Shown piece by piece: positions 41,716-50,049 of a stretch of DNA of 53,912 nucleotides. The position numbers and the translations under genes are program-made. Every line of letters starts with the position of its first letter. Positions within the stretch are counted from its first letter, which is position 1. This stretch comes from Gammaproteobacteria bacterium (GTDB lineage Bacteria > Pseudomonadota > Gammaproteobacteria > Steroidobacterales > JABDKV01). The stretch is taken from contig JABDJB010000088.1 in assembly GCA_013003425.1 (NCBI GenBank), positions 1 through 53,912 on the forward strand, read 5' to 3'. The notes beneath the pieces were generated by a model. It was not told the origin of the DNA. It did no database searches and saw only the letters and a program-made list of their open reading frames with translations.

Positions 41716-44105
41716 TACTGGCAATCGTTTGGCGTACCGCCGGGCCCCGGGACACTGAGGAACTGGCTGCGCAACAGGGCGAGGTCCGGCAATTCGACAA
41801 CCCCGTTGTCGTCGAAATCGGCATCCGGGTTCCACGCGGGCGATGCAGGTGTCGTAAGGAACACCGTGCGCATGACAGCAAGATCCTGGAGGTCAACCAG
41901 GCAGTTGCCCGACCCGTCGATGTCGGCATCGCAGGCATTGCCGATCCCATCAGTGTCGGTGTCGGCCTGGCTTGGGTTGGCCCTCTCCGGGCAGTTGTCT
42001 GCCCCATCCAGCACGCCGTCCGAATCGGTATCGCCGGGCGTTGGGCAATCAAACCCGGTGCTGCCCAGCAGATAGATGTCATCGATCGCCCACCACCAGT
42101 CAAACGGCCCGCCGACGTAACGAAACCTGAGTTCCAGGTCCGCGCCCGCCCACTGTGTAATGTCGATTACAACCGTGCCGCTCTCGTCAGCACCAGCATA
42201 GCCGGCAACATTAAGCCAGCCGCCCAGGGTGGCGGTGGAACGCACATCCACCGACGCCGATTCAATACCGCCCTGTGAATACCAGTTGAAATCATGAGTG
42301 AACTGCAGCACGACGCGCTGATAGCCGCTTGCATCGATGACCGGCGTCCGTAACTCTTCATCCATCAGGCCGTCGTGCAGGTCTGAATCGACGATCGCGA
42401 ATGGCGGCACGAACGGTAAAGACCGGCTGCCGGGATTATCCACAGACCAGGTTTGCGCCGGCCCGGATCCCGTACCCTGGTCTACCACGCTCCAGTCAGC
42501 CGGGATGCCGCTGTCGAAATCCTCGAACAACAGGGTGTCGAAGTTTTCTGTGCCTACATTCACAGCGACCTGCAGTTCACCGGGAAACTGCCCCTGATCG
42601 CTCGCCAGCGGATTCATCTCGATCGAGATCAGATCACCACACTGTGCCGCGTTATCAATACTGAAATTTACCGTGGGGCCGTCGGCCGTGGCACCGGCCG
42701 CAACGTTGCCGAAGACGGCAGTATTAGTGGAAAGGGTTACAGGCGCTTCATTGTCGGCTGCCAGCTCGATAGTCCCCTGAGCATTGGTAATCGCACCACT
42801 GCAATTTGCATTCAGCAACCGCGGTATGAATGACCAGGTCTCGCCGGCTTCAGGTACACCGTTGCCGTTACCGATCGTCTCGGTCAGCGGACCGGGCGCC
42901 GCCGGCAGCAGCTCGTCCTGCTCACTGCACAGGTATGGCGCGAGCAGCGGCTGCAGGTCGGTCATCAACATGCCACGGTTACGTTGCTCGGGTACCGCGC
43001 AGCCGCCGCAATGATGCAGGCCGACCAGGCGGTCGTCGGATTCACGAAAAATGGGCGAGCCGGAACTGCCACTTTCGGTATCTAGTGTATTCCAGTAACG
43101 CAGCACGGTGCCGTCGACATCAGTATCACTACCGTGAGTGATCTCATGCGGGCGACCATCCGGATGCTGCACGATGTACAAGGCTTCACCGTCAACCAGC
43201 GGCGTTGTGTCGGGCTGGATATAGCCAAATTCGGCCGTTGGCTCACCGATAACCGAAGCCAGGCTGAAATCCAGCTCGCCGGGAACGGCATCACAATCCA
43301 CCAGCGGCTGGGATACCAGCAGCTCGTCACAGCGGAAACTGACCCAATCCTGGGTCAGCGGGGACCCGTCATTACAGCCGGTCCGATAGTGGCGGAAGAT
43401 AAACTCAGTATTGGTGCATTGCGCCTGACTGGTCAGGCAGTGGTTGTTGGTGAGTATGTGGTTGGCTGGCGAAATATTTGAGCCCGAGCAGTAAATCGCC
43501 GTCTCGACGTTACCACCCACACTCATGACACCGACCGATGCCTGCACGTTCGCCCACTTCTCCGCATCGCCCTGGTAGCAAATAACGTCCTCGAAATCCG
43601 GCGCCCCGCACAGGCTGCGAGTGGTGCCGCTGTCAGCGGCGCGCATTACAGGATTACCGGCGATTACTTTATCGACGCTAAACGGGTCCTGCTTGTAGGC
43701 GCCGCGAAAAACCAGCTCAAGCACAGCGCTGTCTCCCGGAACCGACAATGTCCAGAACGACCCGCGCTCTTTTGGCCCGCGACTGGTAAAGGACTCGATG
43801 ACCCGGCCCTTGTGCGTGCGTAGCACGAGGCGGTCAGCCATTTTCAGATTGACGTTAACCAGGTGAATCTTGATGAAAGAAGCGCCCGGCAACAGCACGG
43901 TTTGCGACCAGACGCGATCTTCACCCTGGCGGCGGGATGTTTTGAGGTCCGGCTGAATCGAATAGGGCTGCGCCGTGCCGACCACCTGGCTGTTGCCGCC
44001 GGCCAGCTGCTTGCCGCCAGCGGCCAGCCCGGTGTTGACCACCAGCAGCGCAGCCAGCAGGGTCAGGACCCGCCCGTATTTCAAACTGTAAGAGATATGA
44101 GACAT
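41715..44105 (-). CDS. Secreted trypsin-like serine endopeptidase with TSP3/dockerin-like tail
   Basis: A 796-residue exoprotease. A signal peptide (about 1-29) and N-terminal domain (about 45-160) precede a chymotrypsin-fold protease (about 165-395) with the triad His222 (ILTNNHCLT), Asp279 (GELDFSLASV) and Ser348 (ESGSSGSPIF), resembling lysyl endopeptidases. A beta domain follows (about 410-520), then a jelly-roll-like carbohydrate-binding-type domain (about 540-685, VLQFTHDFNWYSQGG and FDWWWAIDDIYLLGS), then TSP3 repeats (DTDSDGVLDGADNC, DTDTDGIGNACDAD) and dockerin-like loops ending FLSVPGPGG. It shares its tail with the M4 peptidase and the protein at 24575-25723. Confidence 0.93.
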   Translation of the reverse strand: MSHISYSLKYGRVLTLLAALLVVNTGLAAGGKQLAGGNSQVVGTAQPYSIQPDLKTSRRQGEDRVWSQTVLLPGASFIKIHLVNVNLKMADRLVLRTHKGRVIESFTSRGPKERGSFWTLSVPGDSAVLELVFRGAYKQDPFSVDKVIAGNPVMRAADSGTTRSLCGAPDFEDVICYQGDAEKWANVQASVGVMSVGGNVETAIYCSGSNISPANHILTNNHCLTSQAQCTNTEFIFRHYRTGCNDGSPLTQDWVSFRCDELLVSQPLVDCDAVPGELDFSLASVIGEPTAEFGYIQPDTTPLVDGEALYIVQHPDGRPHEITHGSDTDVDGTVLRYWNTLDTESGSSGSPIFRESDDRLVGLHHCGGCAVPEQRNRGMLMTDLQPLLAPYLCSEQDELLPAAPGPLTETIGNGNGVPEAGETWSFIPRLLNANCSGAITNAQGTIELAADNEAPVTLSTNTAVFGNVAAGATADGPTVNFSIDNAAQCGDLISIEMNPLASDQGQFPGELQVAVNVGTENFDTLLFEDFDSGIPADWSVVDQGTGSGPAQTWSVDNPGSRSLPFVPPFAIVDSDLHDGLMDEELRTPVIDASGYQRVVLQFTHDFNWYSQGGIESASVDVRSTATLGGWLNVAGYAGADESGTVVIDITQWAGADLELRFRYVGGPFDWWWAIDDIYLLGSTGFDCPTPGDTDSDGVLDGADNCPERANPSQADTDTDGIGNACDADIDGSGNCLVDLQDLAVMRTVFLTTPASPAWNPDADFDDNGVVELPDLALLRSQFLSVPGPGGTPNDCQ

Positions 44106-44218
44106 AAGCTTATGTCTTGTATGGTTTTTTATTATAGATGTAAGGCATCAGGATAGGCGGCTCCGCGACCGGGGTCAATCGCCCTGCGCCAAGCGCCTGA
44201 TTCGACGCCGTTATTCAA

Positions 44219-44246
44219 TTCAATTCGGCCGGGCTGTGTCTATACT
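44219..44246 (+). promoter_or_regulatory. Candidate sigma-70 promoter for the DUF885 gene
   Basis: TTCAAT at 44219-44224 and TATACT at 44241-44246 with a 16-bp spacer, 33 bp upstream of the ATG at 44279. The gap to the divergent protease gene (44106-44278) also has an AT-rich patch near 44110-44150 that may promote the protease gene on the minus strand. Confidence 0.5.
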
Positions 44247-44278
44247 ACCGCCCTTTATTCAAGCGGACCGAAACCCCG

Positions 44279-46042
44279 ATGAAGAATTCTCTCATATTGA
44301 TGCTATGCGTCGCGCTGGCCGGGCCGGCAGCGGCCGCCAGCGACGACTGGGTAGAACGCAGCAACGCCAATGCAGAGCTGCTGCTCGATGTCCTGGCCAG
44401 CTTTGCCCCCGAAGGCGCCGCGGCGCTGGGGGTGGACGGGCTCGACGAGCAGATCAGCGACCTGCGACCCGGTCTCTACGAGCGCACCCGGAAAGCCAAC
44501 GCGGAAGTCCGGCGTAAACTGGAAGAACGTCTGAAAAAAGAACAGGACCCGCTGGTACGGCAGGACCTGGAAATCCTCATCAAGGCCGTTGACGACAACC
44601 AGCGCACCACCCGGCTGCAGCACGAAAACCTGCTGCCCTACTACAACGTCACACAGAACATTTTCCAGGGCCTGCGCGCCCTGATTGATCCGCAGGTACC
44701 GGCCGAACGCTATCCCGCGGCTGTCGCGCGACTGCGCAAGTACGCCGGTCTCGAACGCGGCTATGAACCGGTTACCGAACTGGCCAAAGACCGCACCGCT
44801 GAGCGCTTTGATATCGACGGACTGGTCGGACCATTCCGCGGCGAGGTGGAACAGGATCTTGAGCGTGCTGAAACTTTTATCACCGGCATGCGTGAGCTGC
44901 TCGCCAACAGCGGCATTGATGGCTGGAAGAAACCGTATGCCAGGCTTGAAAGCCAGCTGAACAAATACAACAAATGGGTGCGAACCGAAATCCTGCCGCG
45001 TGCCCGCGAAGACTTCCGCCTGCCGCCGGCACTCTATGAAGACGCGCTACGCAACTGGGGCGTGTACGACTCGCCACAGGACCTGATTCGCGCCGCAACA
45101 CAGGGCTACATGGATATCCGCAACGAGATGGAGGCGCTGGCGCCTATCGTGGCCGAGAAAAAAGACTTCGAGCACAGCGACTACCGCGACGTAATCCGGC
45201 GACTCAAGCAGGAGCGCATTCCGGGCAACGAGTTGCTCGAGTTTTACTATGCCAGACTGCAGGATATCGAAGACTTTATCCGCGCCAATGACCTGATAAC
45301 GTTGCCACAGCGCGATGCCGGCATACGCATTGCTTCGGCCGCCGAGACTGCAGCACAGCCATCGGCGCATCTTGATATCCCGCGTCTGATCGGCAACACC
45401 GGCGAGTATCCCGAGTTTGTATTGCCGCAGCTGCAGAAGGATGACGACGGTAACTGGATTGGCAGTGACGACAATTTCGCCGCTGGCACATGGACGCTTA
45501 CCGCACACGAGGCACGCCCCGGCCACGAACTTCAGTTTTCAGCCATGATTGAAAACGGAGTTTCCATCGCGCGCGCCCTGTTTGCCTTCAATAGTGCCAA
45601 CGTTGAGGGTTGGGCGCTGTATGCCGAAGCGATTGCCAAGCCCTACATGCCGGTCGAGGGTCAGCTGATCTCGCTGCAGTATCGACTGGCACGTGCGGCA
45701 CGGATGTTTCTGGATCCGATGCTGAATCTTGGCCTGATATCACCGCAGGAAGCAAAACGGCTGTTGCTGGAAGACGTGGTGCTGGGTGAAAGCTGGGCGC
45801 AAAATGAAATAGAGCGCTACACCTACAGGATACCCGGCCAGGCAACCGCTTATTATTATGGCTATATGAACATGCAGTCGCTGCGCACCCGCACCGAGCT
45901 GGCTCTGCGCGACAAGTTCAGTGCCCGGGCGTTTCACGATTTCGTGCTGGCGCAAGGGCTGCTGCCGCCGGATCTGCTCGAGAAAGCAGTGATGGAAACG
46001 TTTGTTCCGCAGCAGCAGGAGCTGGCAGCGTCCCTGCGCTGA
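44279..46042 (+). CDS. DUF885-family exported putative metallopeptidase
   Basis: A 587-residue protein with a signal peptide (about 1-20) and a mostly helical DUF885 domain. The metal-binding-like motif HEARPGHELQ starts at His410 and is followed by SANVEGWALYAEA, which is where the third ligand Glu is expected; this His-Glu-(x)4-His plus downstream Glu arrangement is typical of DUF885, and most members have HExxPGHxxQ. It is therefore a likely periplasmic peptidase; the substrate is unknown. The ORF has its own promoter-like sequence and precedes the acs gene by 45 bp. Confidence 0.88.
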   Translation: MKNSLILMLCVALAGPAAAASDDWVERSNANAELLLDVLASFAPEGAAALGVDGLDEQISDLRPGLYERTRKANAEVRRKLEERLKKEQDPLVRQDLEILIKAVDDNQRTTRLQHENLLPYYNVTQNIFQGLRALIDPQVPAERYPAAVARLRKYAGLERGYEPVTELAKDRTAERFDIDGLVGPFRGEVEQDLERAETFITGMRELLANSGIDGWKKPYARLESQLNKYNKWVRTEILPRAREDFRLPPALYEDALRNWGVYDSPQDLIRAATQGYMDIRNEMEALAPIVAEKKDFEHSDYRDVIRRLKQERIPGNELLEFYYARLQDIEDFIRANDLITLPQRDAGIRIASAAETAAQPSAHLDIPRLIGNTGEYPEFVLPQLQKDDDGNWIGSDDNFAAGTWTLTAHEARPGHELQFSAMIENGVSIARALFAFNSANVEGWALYAEAIAKPYMPVEGQLISLQYRLARAARMFLDPMLNLGLISPQEAKRLLLEDVVLGESWAQNEIERYTYRIPGQATAYYYGYMNMQSLRTRTELALRDKFSARAFHDFVLAQGLLPPDLLEKAVMETFVPQQQELAASLR

Positions 46043-46087
46043 CGGGCTTGCCTGTACCAAACACGACAAAATCAACAGGACGCAACA

Positions 46088-48031
46088 ATGACGGACAAGA
46101 AGACATACCCGGTAGACACAGCATTTGCCGCTGCAGCGCATATTGATGCCGAGCGCTACGAAACCATGTATCGCCAGTCGGTGGACGATCCGGAAGAATT
46201 CTGGGCAGAACACGGCAAACGCATTGACTGGATAAAGCCATACAACAAAATCAGATCCGTCTCGTACGACCCGGCGAACGTGTCGATAAAGTGGTACTAC
46301 GACGGCACCCTGAATGCCTGCGTCAACTGCGTTGACCGCCACCTGGAAAAACGGGGTGACCAGCCCGCCATTATCTGGGAGGGCGACGACCCGGCAGATG
46401 ACGAGACAATCACCTATCGGCAGCTGCACGAAAAAGTATGCCGATTGGCAAACGCCATGAAAGATCTCGGTATCGGCAAAGGCGACAACGTAACGATCTA
46501 TATGCCGATGATTCCCGAAGCCGCTGTCGCGATGCTGGCCTGTGCCCGTATCGGTGCGCCCCACTCCGTCGTGTTTGGCGGTTTTTCGCCTGACGCTCTC
46601 GCCGGGCGCATCGAAGACTGTGATTCGAAACTGGTGATTACTGCTGATGAAGGAATTCGCGGCGGCAAGAAGATCCCGCTGAAGAAAAACGTCGACCAGG
46701 CATTGGCCAACCCTGCGGTAACCACAGTGCAAAACGCCCTCGTCGTACGTCGAACGGGCGCTGACATCCACTGGGAGAGTGGCCGTGACGTCTGGTACCA
46801 CGATGCTGTGGAATCGGCGGCGGCAGATTGCCCGGCCGAAGAGATGGGCGCGGAGGATCCGCTGTTCATCCTCTATACGTCAGGTTCGACCGGCAAGCCG
46901 AAGGGCGTCCTGCATACCACCGGTGGCTACATGGTGTATGCATCCATGACACACGAGTATGTATTTGACTACCAGGACGGCGACGTCTACTGGTGTACCG
47001 CCGACGTAGGCTGGGTCACCGGGCACAGCTATATCGTTTACGGTCCGCTGGCGAATGGTGCAATCACGCTGATGTTCGAGGGCGTGCCGAATTACCCTGA
47101 TGCCTCGCGCTTCGGCCAGGTAGTGGACAAGCACAATGTAAAGCAGCTCTACACGGCGCCTACCGCGATTCGCGCCCTGATGCAGCTCGGTGAAGGCGTC
47201 ATGGGCAACACCCGTCGCGACAGCCTCAAACTGCTTGGCAGCGTTGGCGAACCGATCAACCCCGAGGCGTGGGAGTGGTACTACCGCGTTATCGGTAACA
47301 GCAAGTGTCCGATTGTCGACACCTGGTGGCAGACCGAAACCGGCGGGATACTTATTACACCGCTGCCCGGCGCCATGCCGCTGAAGCCAGGCTCCGCTTC
47401 GAAACCGTTTTTCGGCATAAAGCCGGCCATCGTTGACGCAAAAGGCAACGAGCTGGAGGGTGCCGCCGAGGGCGTCCTGGCAATCACGGACAGCTGGCCA
47501 GGCCAGATGCGCACACTTTACGGCGATCACGAACGCTTCGTTGCAACCTATTTCAGTGACCTGCCGGGCAAGTATTTTGCCGGTGACGGCGCCAGCCGTG
47601 ATGAAGACGGCTACTACTGGATTACCGGCCGGGTGGATGACGTGCTGAATGTCTCGGGACATCGCATGGGTACGGCCGAGCTGGAATCGGCACTCGTGGC
47701 GCACCCGGTCGTGGCAGAGGCTGCTGTGGTTGGATTTCCACACAAGATCAAAGGCCAGGGTATCTATGCCTACGTCACCGTGCAGCAAGGGGTTACCAGC
47801 AACGACGAGCTGGCCAATGAGCTGCGTCAGTGGGTACGCAAGGAAATCGGCCCGATCGCCAAGCCGGATGTGATCCAGTTTGCTCCGGGTCTGCCAAAGA
47901 CACGCTCCGGAAAAATTATGCGGCGCATCCTGCGCAAGATCGCGGAGAACGACTATGGCGAGCTGGGTGACACTTCGACACTGGCTGATCCTTCAGTGGT
48001 CGAGGATCTCATCGCCAATCGCGTTTCCTGA
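46088..48031 (+). CDS. acs: Acetyl-CoA synthetase
   Basis: A 647-residue AMP-forming acetyl-CoA ligase that converts acetate, ATP and CoA to acetyl-CoA, AMP and PPi in the cytoplasm. The P-loop-like [12 protein letters not shown] motif, [25 protein letters not shown] and the C-terminal hinge and [10 protein letters not shown]-type motif ([13 protein letters not shown]) are present. Lys609 is the conserved acetylation-controlled lysine, at the same number as in Salmonella Acs, so regulation by reversible acetylation is likely. AGGA precedes the ATG. Full-length and highly conserved. Confidence 0.97.
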   Translation: MTDKKTYPVDTAFAAAAHIDAERYETMYRQSVDDPEEFWAEHGKRIDWIKPYNKIRSVSYDPANVSIKWYYDGTLNACVNCVDRHLEKRGDQPAIIWEGDDPADDETITYRQLHEKVCRLANAMKDLGIGKGDNVTIYMPMIPEAAVAMLACARIGAPHSVVFGGFSPDALAGRIEDCDSKLVITADEGIRGGKKIPLKKNVDQALANPAVTTVQNALVVRRTGADIHWESGRDVWYHDAVESAAADCPAEEMGAEDPLFILYTSGSTGKPKGVLHTTGGYMVYASMTHEYVFDYQDGDVYWCTADVGWVTGHSYIVYGPLANGAITLMFEGVPNYPDASRFGQVVDKHNVKQLYTAPTAIRALMQLGEGVMGNTRRDSLKLLGSVGEPINPEAWEWYYRVIGNSKCPIVDTWWQTETGGILITPLPGAMPLKPGSASKPFFGIKPAIVDAKGNELEGAAEGVLAITDSWPGQMRTLYGDHERFVATYFSDLPGKYFAGDGASRDEDGYYWITGRVDDVLNVSGHRMGTAELESALVAHPVVAEAAVVGFPHKIKGQGIYAYVTVQQGVTSNDELANELRQWVRKEIGPIAKPDVIQFAPGLPKTRSGKIMRRILRKIAENDYGELGDTSTLADPSVVEDLIANRVS

Positions 48032-48050
48032 ACGACGAATCACCCTGGCA

Positions 48051-48485
48051 ATGACGGCAGTGCTGTGGTCGTCCTGCACCGGGCCGGCCCCGTCCTGTGA
48101 CGGCCTCGACCTGTTTGGCCAGGTTGGCTGCTACGCCGATCTTGCCGTTTCGCGTCATGATGTCGAAGCCTGTTCCGGCGCTGTCCACGACGGCGTGCGT
48201 AACCAGTGTTATGCGGTTGCCGCCGGGCGTCTCGACCAGCTCGATGCGTGTGATCGCATCGAACCACTCAGCCCGGAGCATATCGAGCTGCGCGATGTCT
48301 GTATCAGCGATATCGCGCTGCTCAGGAGAAATGCTGCGCTGTGCGGGCGACTGGACACGCGGACACTGCAGGACACCTGCTTGTTCAGGATTTATCAGAT
48401 AACCGGCGAGACAGCGCTATGTGCTGACATTGCCGACAATGGGCTGCGCAACCTCTGTGACGATACACAAGTCATCATTAAGTAG
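48051..48485 (+). CDS. Cys-repeat protein downstream of acs
   Basis: A 144-residue protein with eleven cysteines at 9, 16, 27, 41, 53, 67, 84, 98, 110, 124 and 136. From Cys27 the gaps alternate 14, 12, 14, 17, 14, 12, 14, 12, so the protein is built from a repeat of about 26 residues with two Cys each, with shared residues such as LRDxC and ALC. Such an arrangement suggests stacked helical hairpins held by disulfides, hence an exported protein. The first residues (MTAVLWSSC) could be the tail of a short lipoprotein signal, and the true start may be slightly upstream. It begins 19 bp after acs. Function unknown. Confidence 0.6.
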   Translation: MTAVLWSSCTGPAPSCDGLDLFGQVGCYADLAVSRHDVEACSGAVHDGVRNQCYAVAAGRLDQLDACDRIEPLSPEHIELRDVCISDIALLRRNAALCGRLDTRTLQDTCLFRIYQITGETALCADIADNGLRNLCDDTQVIIK

Positions 48486-48507
48486 TTTCGACTGAGTCGC
48501 CAGGCCG

Positions 48508-48537
48508 CCGGGCGGCGAATACACACCCGGTTTTTTT
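48508..48537 (+). terminator. Possible terminator after the Cys-repeat gene
   Basis: CCGGG at 48508-48512 pairs with CCCGG at 48526-48530 and is followed by seven T. The stem is short and the loop is 13 bases, but the position, 23 bp after the stop and before the GT4 gene, fits a terminator. Confidence 0.45.
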
Positions 48538-48565
48538 CCCAACGCGTGCGTGCCACAATCTGCCG

Positions 48566-49648
48566 ATGCCTCGCGTACTGTGTGTTACTGATTTCAGCGA
48601 CCGGGCCGAGGCCGCCTGCCTCGCCGGCCTGCCCGGTCAGGGCTTCGAAATCTCCGTTATGTGCCCGCGTCAGGCACCGTCCTGGCAGACCTTTGCCGCA
48701 GCCGGCCTGCATACGATTGACCTGCGTATAAAAGGCAATATCGATCGCCACGCCATCCAGGCAATACGCGAAGAACTGCAGCGTGTTAATTACGACATCG
48801 TCCACACGTTCAACAACCGTGCCATTACCAACGCATTGCTGGCCACTCGTAACATTGACATACGCATCGTTGCGTATCGGGGCATCGTGGGGAATGTCAG
48901 TTTTCTCGACCCCATGTCGTGGCTGCGTTACCTGCATCCGCGGGTTGACCGGATCGTGTGCGTTGCCAATGCAGTGCGCGACTATTTCCTGGACATGGGC
49001 TTACCCGGCCTGCGCGTAGACCGGCAAAAACCGGTGACAATATACAAGGGCCACGACCTGGACTGGTACCGGGATGAGCCCGCTGACCTCGCCCTCCTCG
49101 GCATTCCCGCCAGCGCTTTCGTCATTTGCTGCGTGGCAAATGACCGACCGCGCAAGGGGCTGCCGGTACTGATTGATGCGTTGGACCAGCTGCCGGCTGC
49201 AGTTGACACCTGGTTGCTGCTGGTCGGGAAAATGGACAGCCCTCGCCTGCAGAAAAAAATTGCCGCCAGCCCGCGGCGTAACCGCATTGTCATGGCCGGC
49301 TATCGCGAAGATGCACCAACGCTGGCGGCTGCCAGCGACTGCCTGGTTTTGCCGGCGCTGCGTCGTGAGGGTCTACCAAAGGTAGTTATCGAAGCCATGG
49401 CCTACGCCACCGTTCCAATCGTTACTGATTCCGGCGGCAGCCCCGAGCTGGTGGTTGATGGCGAAAGCGGCCTTGTCGTGCCACCCGGGGAAGCGGCCGC
49501 TATTGCTGCAGCGATAGAAAAGCTGCACGACGATACTGATCTTTGCCGCACTATGGGCAAGGCGGCACAGGCACGCATCCGCAAAAGCTTTCGCGTCGAA
49601 GACACCATTATGCAAACAGCTGCGCTGTACCGCGAACTGCTTGCCTGA
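48566..49648 (+). CDS. GT4-family glycosyltransferase
   Basis: A 360-residue GT-B glycosyltransferase of family GT4. The N-terminal acceptor domain covers about 1-165, with DIVHTFNNR and YRGIVGN; the C-terminal nucleotide-sugar domain has CVANDRPRKGLPVLIDAL (about 191-208) and the E-x7-E motif in REGLPKVVIEAMAYATVPIV. Donor and acceptor are unknown; such enzymes build lipopolysaccharide, capsule or exopolysaccharide. No other polysaccharide gene is adjacent, so it is an orphan. It has little upstream space and may have its own promoter after the terminator-like element. Confidence 0.92.
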   Translation: MPRVLCVTDFSDRAEAACLAGLPGQGFEISVMCPRQAPSWQTFAAAGLHTIDLRIKGNIDRHAIQAIREELQRVNYDIVHTFNNRAITNALLATRNIDIRIVAYRGIVGNVSFLDPMSWLRYLHPRVDRIVCVANAVRDYFLDMGLPGLRVDRQKPVTIYKGHDLDWYRDEPADLALLGIPASAFVICCVANDRPRKGLPVLIDALDQLPAAVDTWLLLVGKMDSPRLQKKIAASPRRNRIVMAGYREDAPTLAAASDCLVLPALRREGLPKVVIEAMAYATVPIVTDSGGSPELVVDGESGLVVPPGEAAAIAAAIEKLHDDTDLCRTMGKAAQARIRKSFRVEDTIMQTAALYRELLA

Positions 49649-49805
49649 CGCAGCTCCGTATCCGGTAAGTCCATGCGTGCCGACATGACGCTTTTCATAA
49701 TGGTTCATATGCGCAAATCGTGATGCAATTAACTGCAATACATCGCGCATTCGTGTTGAATACGCATCAAGGTGTTCCCGTCCAACAGCGGACTCCTTAA
49801 TCTCG
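49649..49805. other. Non-coding leader upstream of the riboswitch
   Basis: About 157 bp with no gene I can support, between the glycosyltransferase stop and the riboswitch aptamer. It is AT-richer than its surroundings in 49690-49750 and should carry the promoter of the riboswitch-controlled gene, but I cannot point to a clear -35/-10 pair. Confidence 0.5.
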
Positions 49806-49890
49806 GTACCTGAAACAGGGCAAACTCATCGCAAGGTGAGGACGCAAAGCCACCGGTCCGTAACAACGGACAGCGGAGCTGCCAGGTTAC
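49806..49890 (+). ncRNA. Cyclic di-GMP-I (GEMM) riboswitch aptamer
   Basis: The aptamer matches the GEMM-I consensus. ACAGGGCAAAC (49815-49825) opens it, a P2 hairpin with a GCAA-type tetraloop follows (CTCATCGCAAGGTGAG, 49825-49840), then GGACGCAAAGCC (49840-49851), the P3 hairpin GGTCCG/CGGAC (about 49855-49871) and AGCGGAGCTGCCAGG (49872-49886), including the tetraloop receptor and the conserved GCC. P1 forms between GTACCTG (49806-49812) and CAGGTTAC (49883-49890) with one bulge. It should bind c-di-GMP and control the downstream lipoprotein gene at 50050. The stretch 49891-50049 is the expression platform: a TCAGCGC/GCGCTGA hairpin at 49948-49967 and a TGCTC/GAGCA hairpin with GCGA loop at 50007-50020 lie there, but neither is followed by a T-run. 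Confidence 0.93.
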
Positions 49891-50049
49891 AGTGTCGAAG
49901 ACCTCATTCCGGTCGACGGCCGACTCCGGTGCAGAGATTGACCTGGATCAGCGCTTGTTTGCGCTGACCCACAGGTTGCCCTGCGCCGGACGGAAGCGTC
50001 GAAACATGCTCGCGAGAGCACGATATGGAAGTCAAGACAGGAATTCGAC

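Noticed and set aside
41093-42103. 336-codon minus-strand frame across the DoxX and protease genes
   Set aside because: It is out of frame with the protease and includes TSP3-derived low-complexity sequence; it looks spurious.
46880-47788. 302-codon open frame antisense to acs
   Set aside because: It lies wholly inside a highly conserved gene on the other strand and has no ribosome-binding site.
49948-49967. Intrinsic terminator within the riboswitch leader
   Set aside because: The hairpin is good but no T-run follows, so I describe it only as part of the expression platform.
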